From Ignavibacteriales bacterium (GTDB lineage Bacteria; Bacteroidota; Ignavibacteria; Ignavibacteriales; SURF-24), in the NCBI GenBank assembly GCA_026390815.1, contig JAPLFH010000033.1, forward strand, positions 1 through 64,000: a stretch of DNA of 64,000 nt, given 5' to 3'. The notes under the pieces are model-generated. The model had not been told where the DNA came from. It searched no databases and worked only from the letters and a program-made list of their open reading frames with translations. Below are positions 8,656 through 17,291 of this stretch, one piece after another. Positions within the stretch are counted from its first letter, which is position 1. Every line of letters starts with the position of its first letter. Both the position numbers and the translations under genes were made by a program.

Positions 8656-10122
8656 TTATTTTTCAGAATTTACCTGCCGATTAAAATCTTCAATTAATTT
8701 ATCCCATAAACCAACTGTAGCAAAGCGTTCTTTCCAGTAATCTTCATCGTACCACTGAGCATTTAATTCTTTTACATCTTTTCCTTGCTGCTCCACCCAG
8801 GTAAAATATTTTAAATTGTGGATGGCTTTCTTTTCGTAATAATTTAACTCTTTAATAAAATCAATATTTTGATTTTCAATTGCAATACGCCAATCGATTT
8901 CAGCTTGTCTATCGGAGTAGCTTCCGCTGCTTTCATTCATTTCCTGCAAACGCGATCTATACATTTCAACTGAATCCGTAAAAATTGTAAAGATGACATC
9001 GTTCTCACCGAATTCAAAATACTTTGCAAGTTTAATTGCGCTTATGGTATTGCTGATGGATGAAATGCCCATCAACGATAATTGATCGATAACCTCGGAA
9101 TCCATTCCTTGCTTAACGAGCCACTCTTTTCCGGCAGGTTCGTTAAATAAGCGAAGGATACGAAGTGGAAGTTCGTCATCAATTGCAACAACGGCATCTG
9201 TGTTTTTAACATTGTGGATCCATGGAATATGTTTGTCGCCGATTCCTTCAATGCGGTGCCCACCAAAGCCGTTCATATAAAGTGTGGGGCATTGCAGTGC
9301 TTCCGATGCGAGAACTTTCATTGTCGGAAACTTTGTGCGCAGGTAATCTCCAGCTCCGATTGTTCCGGCCGAACCGGTTGCGCTTACATATCCGCTTAAA
9401 CGCTGGTTCCCTTTTTTAATTTGATTGAACAAACTTTCTATCGCAAATCCAGTAACTTCATAATGCCAGGCGGGATTACCAAATTGATCGAACTGGTTGA
9501 AGATAAAATACTCATCGCTTTTCGCTTCAAGCTCGTGGCATTTATCGTAAATTTCTTTTACGTTACTTTCGCATCCGTAAGTCGCATAAATTTCGGCGCC
9601 AAGAGTTTTAAGCCAATCAAATCTTTCCTTGCTCATTTCTTCCGGAAGTATTGCGACTGCATGCACTGAAAGCAAAGCGGAATTAAAAACACCGCCGCGG
9701 CAATAATTTCCGGTTGAGGGCCACACTGCTTTATGATAATCCGGATTGAATCTTCCCGTTACAAGATATGGCGCCAGGCAGCCATAAGTTGCGCCAACTT
9801 TATGTGCACCGGTTGGAAAATGTTTGCCAACCAAACCAATAATGCGCGCTTTAACTCCGGTTATGCTTTGTGGAAGTTCAAGATAGTTTATTCCGCCAAT
9901 CTTTCCAGTCTTAACATCATTCTGCCAATTGATACGGAAAAGATTGAGCGGATTGAGTTCATTCAAATCCACTTTCTCAAGTTTCTGTTGGATCTCTGCC
10001 GGAATAGTTTCCGGATGTTTTAATTGTTTAAATGTTGGAAGAATTATTTTTTGTTTTCTGCATCTTTCAATTGAACGGTGAAGGAAATCCTCATTCTCAA
10101 TTTTCCAATTCCAATTATCCAT
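8656..10122 (-). CDS. PLP-dependent enzyme of the tryptophan-synthase-beta / cysteine-synthase fold
   Basis: A 488-residue fold-type II PLP protein. The Schiff-base lysine is probably K108 in FPTGAHKVGATYG, with an aromatic and glycine-rich phosphate loop SATGSAGTIGAG further on and the substrate-binding segment PSTGNYCRGG. It is longer than cysteine synthase (about 310) or diaminopropionate ammonia-lyase YgeX (about 400), with an extra C-terminal tail. It sits directly upstream of the hydantoinase-like gene in what looks like a two-gene unit. Related enzymes eliminate or deaminate amino acids. In this purine locus, which has no canonical ygeX, a role in 2,3-diaminopropionate or a similar deamination is an attractive guess, not a demonstrated fact. 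Confidence 0.75.
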   Translation of the reverse strand: MDNWNWKIENEDFLHRSIERCRKQKIILPTFKQLKHPETIPAEIQQKLEKVDLNELNPLNLFRINWQNDVKTGKIGGINYLELPQSITGVKARIIGLVGKHFPTGAHKVGATYGCLAPYLVTGRFNPDYHKAVWPSTGNYCRGGVFNSALLSVHAVAILPEEMSKERFDWLKTLGAEIYATYGCESNVKEIYDKCHELEAKSDEYFIFNQFDQFGNPAWHYEVTGFAIESLFNQIKKGNQRLSGYVSATGSAGTIGAGDYLRTKFPTMKVLASEALQCPTLYMNGFGGHRIEGIGDKHIPWIHNVKNTDAVVAIDDELPLRILRLFNEPAGKEWLVKQGMDSEVIDQLSLMGISSISNTISAIKLAKYFEFGENDVIFTIFTDSVEMYRSRLQEMNESSGSYSDRQAEIDWRIAIENQNIDFIKELNYYEKKAIHNLKYFTWVEQQGKDVKELNAQWYDEDYWKERFATVGLWDKLIEDFNRQVNSEK

Positions 10123-10460
10123 AATATTTCCTTAAGAATTTTTCACTAACAACAATTTATCTACACGGCAAATTAATGATTTTTTGTGTAAATATTTTGG
10201 AATAATTGAAATGCGATAAGTTCCGGCTCCACCCAATGTAACTTTTAAGGTTTATTTGGGCAGGCGGCAGAGCGGAAATTTAGTAAGCCTCGTATTGATG
10301 GTTCTTTGATTTACGTGTATTTTTAACGCAAGCTTTAACAAGAATTCATGAAAATTTTAGCAGTTTAAGAACATGGAAAAAGAGGCATCTAATTTTTATT
10401 AACGAAAACAATAAAGTTGCATCAATAAAAAATCTTTCTGCGGTTAACCGGATAACGGCG
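10123..10460. other. Intergenic region between the PLP enzyme and membrane-protein genes
   Basis: About 340 bp separating divergent genes, holding the promoter of the PLP enzyme. Its right part (about 10398-10460) is open in the frame of the following membrane protein and may encode that protein's true N-terminus. No repeat or RNA motif was seen. Confidence 0.5.
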
Positions 10461-11465
10461 TTGTGGGCTTTCAGTGAATCGGCATTGGGCGGTGTGCTGC
10501 ATGCATTCAGAATTCCTTTCTCTGGATTATTTATCTGCGGGGCTGCTGTAATTTTTATTTCATTGATTGCGTACTTTTCGCAAAAGCGGTGGACCGTTCT
10601 GAAATCCACTTTAATTGTTATCCTGGTAAAGGTTATTATTAGTCCCAACACTCCAATAAATGCGCACTTTGCTGTTCTTATCCAAGGATTAGCCGGGCAA
10701 TTATTGTTTTCAACAATGCGCCTGCCAAAAGTTTCGTCATTAATTCTTGGAATATTTGCATCGATGTATTCTGCATTTCAAAAAATATTTTTACTAACGC
10801 TTGTTTTTGGAAATACGCTGTGGGAATCGATCGATCAATTTTCGGCATTTGTGCTTAAACAATTTTCTATTTCAACTGCGGCTAATTTAAAAATAAGCTG
10901 GTGGCTGATTGGCATTTATGGTTCTATTCATCTTCTTGGAGGAATTGCCGCTGGAATAATTGCCGGCAGGTTGCCAGCATGGATTACGAAACTTTCTGAA
11001 AGGAATGATATTCCAGCCCTGCAATTCCAGAACAATAGTTCGCGGGGGAATATTGACCAGAACAAGAATAAGAAGAAAAAAAGAAGATGGTGGAAGAAAC
11101 CAACTGGAATTATAATTTTAACTTTCCCCGTTGTGATGGTTAGTTTGTCTTATATCTTTCCTGAGTTTGGAAAGAATAAGGTTTATGAAATTGTAAATAT
11201 GATTATCAGATCGCTCCTGATAGTTTTTGTGTGGTTTACTTTTGTAGCTCCGTTGATTCTAAAATTCTTTAAAAGGCTGATTGATAAAAAAAGAATTATT
11301 TATTCTTCTGAAATAGATGAGATAATCAGTTTGTTCCCACACTTAAGAACCATCATAAATGAAAGCTGGAAAATTTCTGCTACACAGAAAGGACTAAACC
11401 GGTTAAAGGCATTTTTGAGCTATGCATTTGTATTACTTATTCTTGCAGATTTTGAAACAGAATGA
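10461..11465 (+). CDS. Multi-spanning membrane protein, possibly transporter-like
   Basis: A 334-residue protein, counted from a TTG at 10461, with about six hydrophobic segments in residues 1-190 and two more around residues 210-265. Between them lies a hydrophilic, very basic loop reading DQNKNKKKKRRWWKK. The N-terminal half has small conserved-looking motifs (ESALGGVLHAFRIPFSGLF, SPNTPINAHFAVLIQG) that resemble an S-component-like membrane fold, but I cannot place it in a family. The frame stays open upstream with plausible protein (KNLSAVNRITALWAF) and no ATG or GTG, so the start is uncertain; an ATT near 10398 is possible. It is the only plus-strand gene in the left arm of the purine locus and could be an uptake protein for that pathway. 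That role is speculative. Confidence 0.6.
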   Translation: MWAFSESALGGVLHAFRIPFSGLFICGAAVIFISLIAYFSQKRWTVLKSTLIVILVKVIISPNTPINAHFAVLIQGLAGQLLFSTMRLPKVSSLILGIFASMYSAFQKIFLLTLVFGNTLWESIDQFSAFVLKQFSISTAANLKISWWLIGIYGSIHLLGGIAAGIIAGRLPAWITKLSERNDIPALQFQNNSSRGNIDQNKNKKKKRRWWKKPTGIIILTFPVVMVSLSYIFPEFGKNKVYEIVNMIIRSLLIVFVWFTFVAPLILKFFKRLIDKKRIIYSSEIDEIISLFPHLRTIINESWKISATQKGLNRLKAFLSYAFVLLILADFETE

Positions 11466-11511
11466 AAACAATTATAGCGGCGTCCGTCTTGATTGGCTAT
11501 TTCGACTACGT

Positions 11512-12372
11512 TCACACTCCTTCAAAATAATCTGAATCTAATTTTTTTAGAATAATTTTTTTATGATGACTTACACCAATGTCATAATCAATCATCAGTT
11601 CTGCTAACTTATTACCGTCAATCAATACAATCTTCTTTTCAATTTTGTCAACATATTCCAGTGATTCTTTAGTGAAAGTTGATGTTGTTATAAAAACACC
11701 CTTTTTTGCTCTTTTACTTTCAAGGCTACCAGCAAATTTTTGTATCTCAGGTCTCCCCACAGTATTTTCCCATTTTTTTGCTTGAATGCATATTATATCT
11801 AAACCAAGCACGTCTGCTTTTATGATTCCATCTATCCCCTCATCCCCAGGACCTTGAGTTATTCTTGTTTCATCATTGGGATCACCGTAACCCATAGCGA
11901 CAAGTAGATCTTTTACTAATATTTCAAAAAATTGCCAGGTACAACCTTTTAATTTTTCTAAAATCTCATCAGAAAGATTCTTTTTGAATAATTCATAAGA
12001 TGTATCAATTTTTTCTTCTGGTAATAGAGTATCAATTACTTGCTCGCTTTCTGAATCATTGGTCTGATTTTTTCTATATCTACTCATTATAAATTCATCA
12101 AATTCAGGATATTCTCTTAAAACACTCACATCAATTTTATTCAATTCCCTTTGTAGTAATTGTTGACCTCTTGTGGTAATAGTAAAAAATCCTTTATTAA
12201 TTCTCTCGATTAATTTAGATTTTAGAAAATAACCAACCGTTCCATTAATCATTAGAATTGATCTTTTAGGATCGTCGTTCTTTATTAAGTCATAATTTTT
12301 CGTTAAATGATCCACAATATCGTTATAACTTCGCTCAATATTGCTCTTGAATGAGCAGAGGACAGGTAACAT
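11512..12372 (-). CDS. mrr: Mrr-type restriction endonuclease
   Basis: A 286-residue protein. The N-terminal 110 residues have the winged-helix character of Mrr_N. The C-terminal part carries the Mrr catalytic domain of the PD-(D/E)xK type: GPGDEGIDGII, then the IICIQAKKW strand with the Q-x-K of Mrr, then VFITTSTFTKES. Mrr enzymes cleave methylated or foreign DNA. The start MLPVLCSFK lies a few residues inside the usual family N-terminus. It sits 8 bp behind ssnA on the same strand, so it is probably read from the purine operon or was inserted there. No methyltransferase is nearby. This is a defence gene inside a metabolic locus. Confidence 0.85.
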   Translation of the reverse strand: MLPVLCSFKSNIERSYNDIVDHLTKNYDLIKNDDPKRSILMINGTVGYFLKSKLIERINKGFFTITTRGQQLLQRELNKIDVSVLREYPEFDEFIMSRYRKNQTNDSESEQVIDTLLPEEKIDTSYELFKKNLSDEILEKLKGCTWQFFEILVKDLLVAMGYGDPNDETRITQGPGDEGIDGIIKADVLGLDIICIQAKKWENTVGRPEIQKFAGSLESKRAKKGVFITTSTFTKESLEYVDKIEKKIVLIDGNKLAELMIDYDIGVSHHKKIILKKLDSDYFEGV

Positions 12373-12380
12373 ATAATCTT

Positions 12381-13697
12381 CTAATCCGGAAGTTCATCCA
12401 TTCGCTTCCATAATTTTCTTGCTGCAACTTTTGCTTCCCGGTAAATTGGTTCTATATCAAAAGGGAAATGCCGATTTTCTAATACAATTTTACCGTTCAC
12501 AATTACCGTTTCAACATCCCGTGAGGAAAAGCCAAAAATAAAATGGCCAGCAAGGTTTTCTGTTTGCAAAGGTGTTGGCGGCTGATAATCGTAAACTACA
12601 AGGTCGGCAATATAACCGATCTCAACTTTTCCAAACGGATAACCAAAGTACCGGTGAAGAATTTCATTTCCATTTTGTAAAAATCCAAGGTAGTCGTTCG
12701 TTTGAAGAGGAGCCTTAGCATCATTATTCTTGAAGTATGCAAATTTTGTTTCTTCAAACATATTAGAGCCAATTCCATCCGTTCCCAATGCAACATTTTT
12801 TACTTTCGACATGTTATTCAAATATCCAACACTGTTGTTCATATTAGAGCGTGGATTATGAATTAGAAAGGAGTTTTTAGAATTGATTATTTCGATCTCC
12901 TTTTCATTTAAAAACACTCCGTGAGCAAGTATTGATTTATGATTTAGTAGATCAAAATCATTTAATCTTTCTATTACTCTCTTCCTGTATTTGATGATAC
13001 AATCTCTTTGGTCAGAATCATCTTCAGCAACGTGAATGTGTATTCCTCTTTTGGTTTTCGAAACAGCCGCAGATAAATGTTTTAATGAATCATCACTTAA
13101 AGTAAAAGAAGCATGGGCGCCAATTGCAGCTCCTACCAAATGAGGCTTCGATTGTTCCGGAATGGAATTCGTAAAATCTATATTTTCTTTGACTCCAATT
13201 TCCATTTCGTCCAAACCATTCCTGTCTGTAACTTCGTAACATAAGATCCCACGCAATCCAACTTCTTCAAAACATTTTTTTAAAGTGGTTAGCGAATTGC
13301 TGATAAAAGATGGAGAAGCATTATGATCAATAACCGAAGTGGTGCCGCACTTGATTGCTTCCAGTGCTCCAATCAATCCGCTGTAATAAAGAGATTCTTC
13401 ATCCAATGCACGGTCAAGTTTCCACCACAGGTTTTGTAAAATCTCAGGAAAATTATGGGCTGGATTTATGTTTGCTATTATTCCTCTTGCCAGCGCGGAA
13501 TAAAAATGATTGTGTGAGCAGACTAAACCGGTAGAAACAAATTTTCCATTCAGATCAATAACTTTATCCGCAGGATATTTTTTGTTTACGTCTTTTCCAA
13601 CATCGTGTATAATTCCGTTATCAACAATAATGTCCGTTGGCTCCGAAACAAATTGAGGATTAAAATTTATAATTCGTGCATTAAGTAGAGCGATCAT
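12381..13697 (-). CDS. ssnA: SsnA, amidohydrolase of purine degradation
   Basis: A 438-residue amidohydrolase/aminohydrolase that matches SsnA closely. It has the metal-binding VCSHNHFYSALARG, the long signature LWWKLDRALDEESLYYSG, the segment TTSVIDHNASPSFI and a downstream HIHVAEDD. The catalytic LGTDGIGSNM is also present. SsnA was first noted as a stationary-phase/selenium-associated gene in E. coli, and in recent work on gut anaerobes it belongs to the set needed for anaerobic purine/urate use. It lies 90 bp downstream of ygfK on the same strand, and the gap holds a dispersed palindromic repeat. It probably hydrolyses a purine ring or ring-opened intermediate. The ATG at 13697 gives the expected N-terminus. 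Confidence 0.93.
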   Translation of the reverse strand: MIALLNARIINFNPQFVSEPTDIIVDNGIIHDVGKDVNKKYPADKVIDLNGKFVSTGLVCSHNHFYSALARGIIANINPAHNFPEILQNLWWKLDRALDEESLYYSGLIGALEAIKCGTTSVIDHNASPSFISNSLTTLKKCFEEVGLRGILCYEVTDRNGLDEMEIGVKENIDFTNSIPEQSKPHLVGAAIGAHASFTLSDDSLKHLSAAVSKTKRGIHIHVAEDDSDQRDCIIKYRKRVIERLNDFDLLNHKSILAHGVFLNEKEIEIINSKNSFLIHNPRSNMNNSVGYLNNMSKVKNVALGTDGIGSNMFEETKFAYFKNNDAKAPLQTNDYLGFLQNGNEILHRYFGYPFGKVEIGYIADLVVYDYQPPTPLQTENLAGHFIFGFSSRDVETVIVNGKIVLENRHFPFDIEPIYREAKVAARKLWKRMDELPD

Positions 13698-13741
13698 GAT
13701 TGTTCCGATTTATATCATTGTTAGTTTATACCATTTTCCAT

Positions 13742-13786
13742 CATCCGTCAATCCCGCTAGCGGGATCATCCATTGCGGCTTACCGC
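13742..13786 (-). repeat. Dispersed double-palindrome repeat, copy 2
   Basis: Inverted copy of the element at 4229-4270: on the minus strand it reads GCGGTAAGCCGC, AATGGAT, then GATCCCGCTAGCGGGATT. It starts 1 bp past the ygfK stop codon and fills the ygfK-ssnA gap. The double hairpin there could protect or attenuate the transcript between the two genes. Confidence 0.75.
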
Positions 13787-13787
13787 A

Positions 13788-16700
13788 TTATGTTGTTGGA
13801 TCTAATAAGTACGAATAATTTTTGTAGATATTTAAAATCAACGTTGTGTATTTGCTAAACCCCGCACTTTCATAAAGTTCTGAGTTCCAGCCAATCAGGT
13901 TACTGCTTTTATCAAACTCAAATTCACCTTCAACAGAAGCTAATCTTATTTTAAATGCCTGGATGTTTTCGGACTTTGATGGTCGCAAATAAAAACCATC
14001 ATTCTTGCTTTTATTAAAATTATCATCACTCCAGAACAAAGTAAATTTATTTTTATAGGGTGCACCGGTGTAAGGGCAAAATGTTTCGCAGTTTCCGCAT
14101 TCGTTACACATTCCATCTATGTGTAGGATTTGGTATTTATCTTTGAACTGTGAATCGGAGAATCGGAGAGTCGGAGAACCTGTTTGCCGAAAGGCAAGAT
14201 CGGAGATTTCAATTGCTATATTTGACCTGTTCGGGCAAACTTCCACGCATTTATTGCAAATAAAATTACAACTCAAACATCGTGAAGATTCTAAAATCAA
14301 ATCGCTTTCACTTTGAACGGAAACAACACCTTTCCTTTTGATCAATGTTTTTTCCCTTTTTGTCAAATCGAATTTGATTTGATAATTTTCTTCAAGCTTT
14401 ATATTCTCTTTTCTGATTATCGCATCAGCGGTTTTCTTACCATCCGCAATCGCTTCCACAACTGTTGCGGGACCGCGCAAAGCATCACCTCCGATAAAAA
14501 CATTTTCCAATTCGGTTTCATTTGTGGTGTTGTTTGTTATTATAGAGCTACTTTTGTCCAACGAAAGATTATTCTTTTTTAGAATATCAAGTTCCACTAC
14601 TTCACCGATGGCAGAGATAACGGAATCAACTTCAATTTCTGTAAATTCATTTTCTGCGGGTAACACTTTTCTTCTTCCATCGGATTCAATTCCTCCAAGT
14701 ATCATCTTCTGGCATTGTAATTTATTGCTGGAAAATTCAACTGGCAATAATAGTTCTTTAAATATCACACCATCGTTTATTGCTGCATCAAATTCTTCTT
14801 TATCAGCGGGCATAAATTCCTTGGTTCTCCGGTAGATGATGTAAACCTTCTCCACGCCGCAGCATCGTATTGCTGCGCGGGCGCCATCCATTGCAGAGTT
14901 TCCGCCTCCAACTACTGCTACTGTTTTTCCAAGCACCGGCTTTTCATCTTTATGGAATTGTTTTAAAAAGCTGATTGCGTCTAACACATTTTTGTTATTA
15001 CCAGCAAGTTTTAATTCTCTCGATTTTCCAGCACCGATTGCCAAATAAAAATATTTGAATCCTTGATTTCTTAATTCATCCAATGAAAAGTCGCTACTAA
15101 TTCCAAATTCAAATTTCACTCCAAACAATTTTATAAACTCAATATCTTTATCAATTGCATCCTGCGGTAATCGGAAATTTGGAATAACGTGCTGGACCGT
15201 TCCACCGGCTTTTTCTGTTTTCTCGAAAATGGTTACTTCAAACCCAGATTTTGCAAGAAAGTAACCGGCAGCTAATCCTGAAGGTCCCGAGCCAATAACA
15301 GCAACTTTTACTGCAGCTGAATTATTTTTTACTGACTTCTGACTTCTTGCCCCCAGCTTCTCTAAATATTCCGGAAATCCTTTTTCAGCAGCAATTTTTT
15401 TAAGATCTCTAATTAAAACCGGAGATTCATAATCCCAGCGCGTGCAATGATACATACATTGATGATCGCAAATGTAACCAGTAATATGAGGCAGTGGATT
15501 TTTAGCTGTAACTACTTCAAACGCTTCTTCAAATCTATTTTCTTCAATCAGTTGTATGTACTCAGCAACATCCTGATGAATTGGGCAGGCTTCCTGGCAA
15601 GGCGCAATGTAACAATCTAGTTGAGGTAATTTCAAAGGAACTTTAATTGAATTAATTTCCCGTGCATCTTTTCTATAATCAATATCAGTCAAAGAATATT
15701 CAGCCAATGACTTGAGTTTATCAAAATTTATTTTCCTTCCTCTCGGTTCTAATTCCCAAACACGGGTTACCTGCTCTGTAATTTGATACAATCGATTATA
15801 ACCACCGGGCTTAAGCAAATCGGTCACAAAAGTAATTGGATAAATTCCTGCGGAAAGAATTTTTTCCGCATTGTGGATCGATCCGCCGCCGGAGAAAGAA
15901 ATATTTAAATCTCCATTAAACTCAGAAGCTAATTTGCTGGCAAGATTAATTGTTAATGGATACAATGCTCTTCCGGACATATACATGTCGCTCCCTGGAA
16001 GCGCCCCTTTTTTATTCTTCATTCCCAAAGTATTGGAAAGCTTAACCCCGAACTCTCTGTTGTTTTCTTTGGCGAATTCTTTCAAACGATTTAACATTGG
16101 AACCGCGCCAGTAAATTGCAGATCGTGGTTAAAGGCATCTTTATCAAGTTGAACATATTTGTAACCAAGCGAACGCAAAGTGTTTTCAACAAACTCATAT
16201 CCAAGTAAAGTAGGATTTAATTTAACGTAAGTGTGAAGACCTTTTTCTTTAATCAAATATTTGGCAATTGCTTCAATCTCATCCGGAGGGCAGCCATGCA
16301 TTGTTGAAAGTGTGACTGAGTTAGAAATGTTTGGTGTTATTCTTTCAAGGCATTCAATGCAGATTTCAATTTTATCATCAAAGATGTGTTCTATTCCAAA
16401 TCCGTTTTTCAGTAAATTCTTGTAGTAACCATTTTTTAGCAGAGCGAGTAAAGATTCTTTATAAGTATTAAAGGTTTTATTGATGGAGGCATCTTTTAAT
16501 TGGTTTATAAATGTATCCATTCCCGGCGACTTAATTCCTTTAAGATCATAACCAACGCTCATATTAAAAATAAATCCTTTCTCTTCTAAAGGAGAGAAAT
16601 GGAATATTTCATTCAGCAGGTGAATGAGAATCCATGCCTTTATATACTCATCGTAAGATTCACCGAGCGATAATTCCTGCGACCATTCAACATTGTAACC

Positions 16701-16997
16701 CTCATCTTCAGCATCTATACAGGGTTTGTCTATTTCAAGGTTATCCAGGATTTGGACGGTCTTTAATTCAAAAAATCTTCCTCCGGTAAGAAAAGCGGAA
16801 ATAATATTTTGCGCTAACTGAGTATGCGGTCCAGCAGCGGGACCGATAGGCGTTTCTAATAATTCACCAAAGACTTCTAAAGTTTTAAAATCCTTCTTAA
16901 AGAAAAATTTTTCTGAAGGTATTCCAAAAATTGATTTGTGATTTTTATATTCATTAAAAATCCAGTTCAATAAGTGATGAAACTCGATGGTTCTCAT
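13788..16997 (-). CDS. ygfK: YgfK, multi-domain Fe-S flavoprotein of purine degradation
   Basis: About 1069 residues, with the full YgfK order. An N-terminal dihydroorotate-dehydrogenase-like flavin domain spans about residues 1-445 (ETPIGPAAGPHTQLAQN). A cysteine-rich Fe-S linker occupies residues 460-530 (CYIAPCQEACPIH, CDHQCMYHC). An FAD/NAD(P)H pair follows, with GSGPSGLAAGY near 566 and GGGNSAMDGARAA near 695. A C-terminal ferredoxin region lies at about 905-980 (CxxCxxxCxxC and CNECGNCETFCP). I start at the ATG at 16997, giving MRTIEFHHLL; the upstream GTG is less likely. Annotated elsewhere as a putative selenate reductase subunit, it is tied by gut-bacterial genetics to reductive purine breakdown. 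An 8 bp repeat adds residues inside the ferredoxin region. It diverges from ygeY. Confidence 0.92.
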   Translation of the reverse strand: MRTIEFHHLLNWIFNEYKNHKSIFGIPSEKFFFKKDFKTLEVFGELLETPIGPAAGPHTQLAQNIISAFLTGGRFFELKTVQILDNLEIDKPCIDAEDEGYNVEWSQELSLGESYDEYIKAWILIHLLNEIFHFSPLEEKGFIFNMSVGYDLKGIKSPGMDTFINQLKDASINKTFNTYKESLLALLKNGYYKNLLKNGFGIEHIFDDKIEICIECLERITPNISNSVTLSTMHGCPPDEIEAIAKYLIKEKGLHTYVKLNPTLLGYEFVENTLRSLGYKYVQLDKDAFNHDLQFTGAVPMLNRLKEFAKENNREFGVKLSNTLGMKNKKGALPGSDMYMSGRALYPLTINLASKLASEFNGDLNISFSGGGSIHNAEKILSAGIYPITFVTDLLKPGGYNRLYQITEQVTRVWELEPRGRKINFDKLKSLAEYSLTDIDYRKDAREINSIKVPLKLPQLDCYIAPCQEACPIHQDVAEYIQLIEENRFEEAFEVVTAKNPLPHITGYICDHQCMYHCTRWDYESPVLIRDLKKIAAEKGFPEYLEKLGARSQKSVKNNSAAVKVAVIGSGPSGLAAGYFLAKSGFEVTIFEKTEKAGGTVQHVIPNFRLPQDAIDKDIEFIKLFGVKFEFGISSDFSLDELRNQGFKYFYLAIGAGKSRELKLAGNNKNVLDAISFLKQFHKDEKPVLGKTVAVVGGGNSAMDGARAAIRCCGVEKVYIIYRRTKEFMPADKEEFDAAINDGVIFKELLLPVEFSSNKLQCQKMILGGIESDGRRKVLPAENEFTEIEVDSVISAIGEVVELDILKKNNLSLDKSSSIITNNTTNETELENVFIGGDALRGPATVVEAIADGKKTADAIIRKENIKLEENYQIKFDLTKREKTLIKRKGVVSVQSESDLILESSRCLSCNFICNKCVEVCPNRSNIAIEISDLAFRQTGSPTLRFSDSQFKDKYQILHIDGMCNECGNCETFCPYTGAPYKNKFTLFWSDDNFNKSKNDGFYLRPSKSENIQAFKIRLASVEGEFEFDKSSNLIGWNSELYESAGFSKYTTLILNIYKNYSYLLDPTT
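14152..14179 (+). repeat. 8-bp tandem repeat inside ygfK
   Basis: GAATCGGA, GAATCGGA, GAGTCGGA and a partial GAAC lie head to tail. On the coding (minus) strand three 8-bp units add exactly 8 codons (SPTLRFSDS region) and so keep the frame. The repeat sits between the two Fe-S motifs of the C-terminal ferredoxin region. Confidence 0.75.
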
Positions 16998-17291
16998 TTG
17001 CAACGCCACAACAACCTCAGACTAATCAATTAGTACTGTGTGAGATATTACTGGTTAAAAGGTATTACTGTTAAATTGCTGAAGAACAATTTGACAATAG
17101 AATAAAATACTTCGGCAAATATAAGATTTTGTTCTTAAATCTGTTTCTATTTTTTTGTAAATTCGTTTCGCAATTTTAAATGATGTTAAAAATTTTGAAT
17201 GTTGCTATTGAATTAAAAAATTTGCTTTTACCTTTCCAGATTATAACATTCAAAGTTAAGCATCAAATATTTTCATAAAAAAGGATTGATA
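16998..17291. promoter_or_regulatory. Divergent control region between ygfK and ygeY
   Basis: A 0.3 kb AT-rich gap between two divergent genes of the same pathway, so both arms' promoters probably lie here. AAGGA at 17281-17285 is the ribosome-binding site of ygeY and favours its ATG at 17292. I see no purine-riboswitch core and no clear operator palindrome. Confidence 0.5.

Noticed and set aside
14524-14835. 103-codon plus-strand ORF over ygfK
   Set aside because: Shadow of the FAD/NAD(P) domain of ygfK.
16998-17291. Possible purine riboswitch ahead of ygfK or ygeY
   Set aside because: Looked for the conserved TATA... / CTACC / GACTA core on both strands and did not find it.
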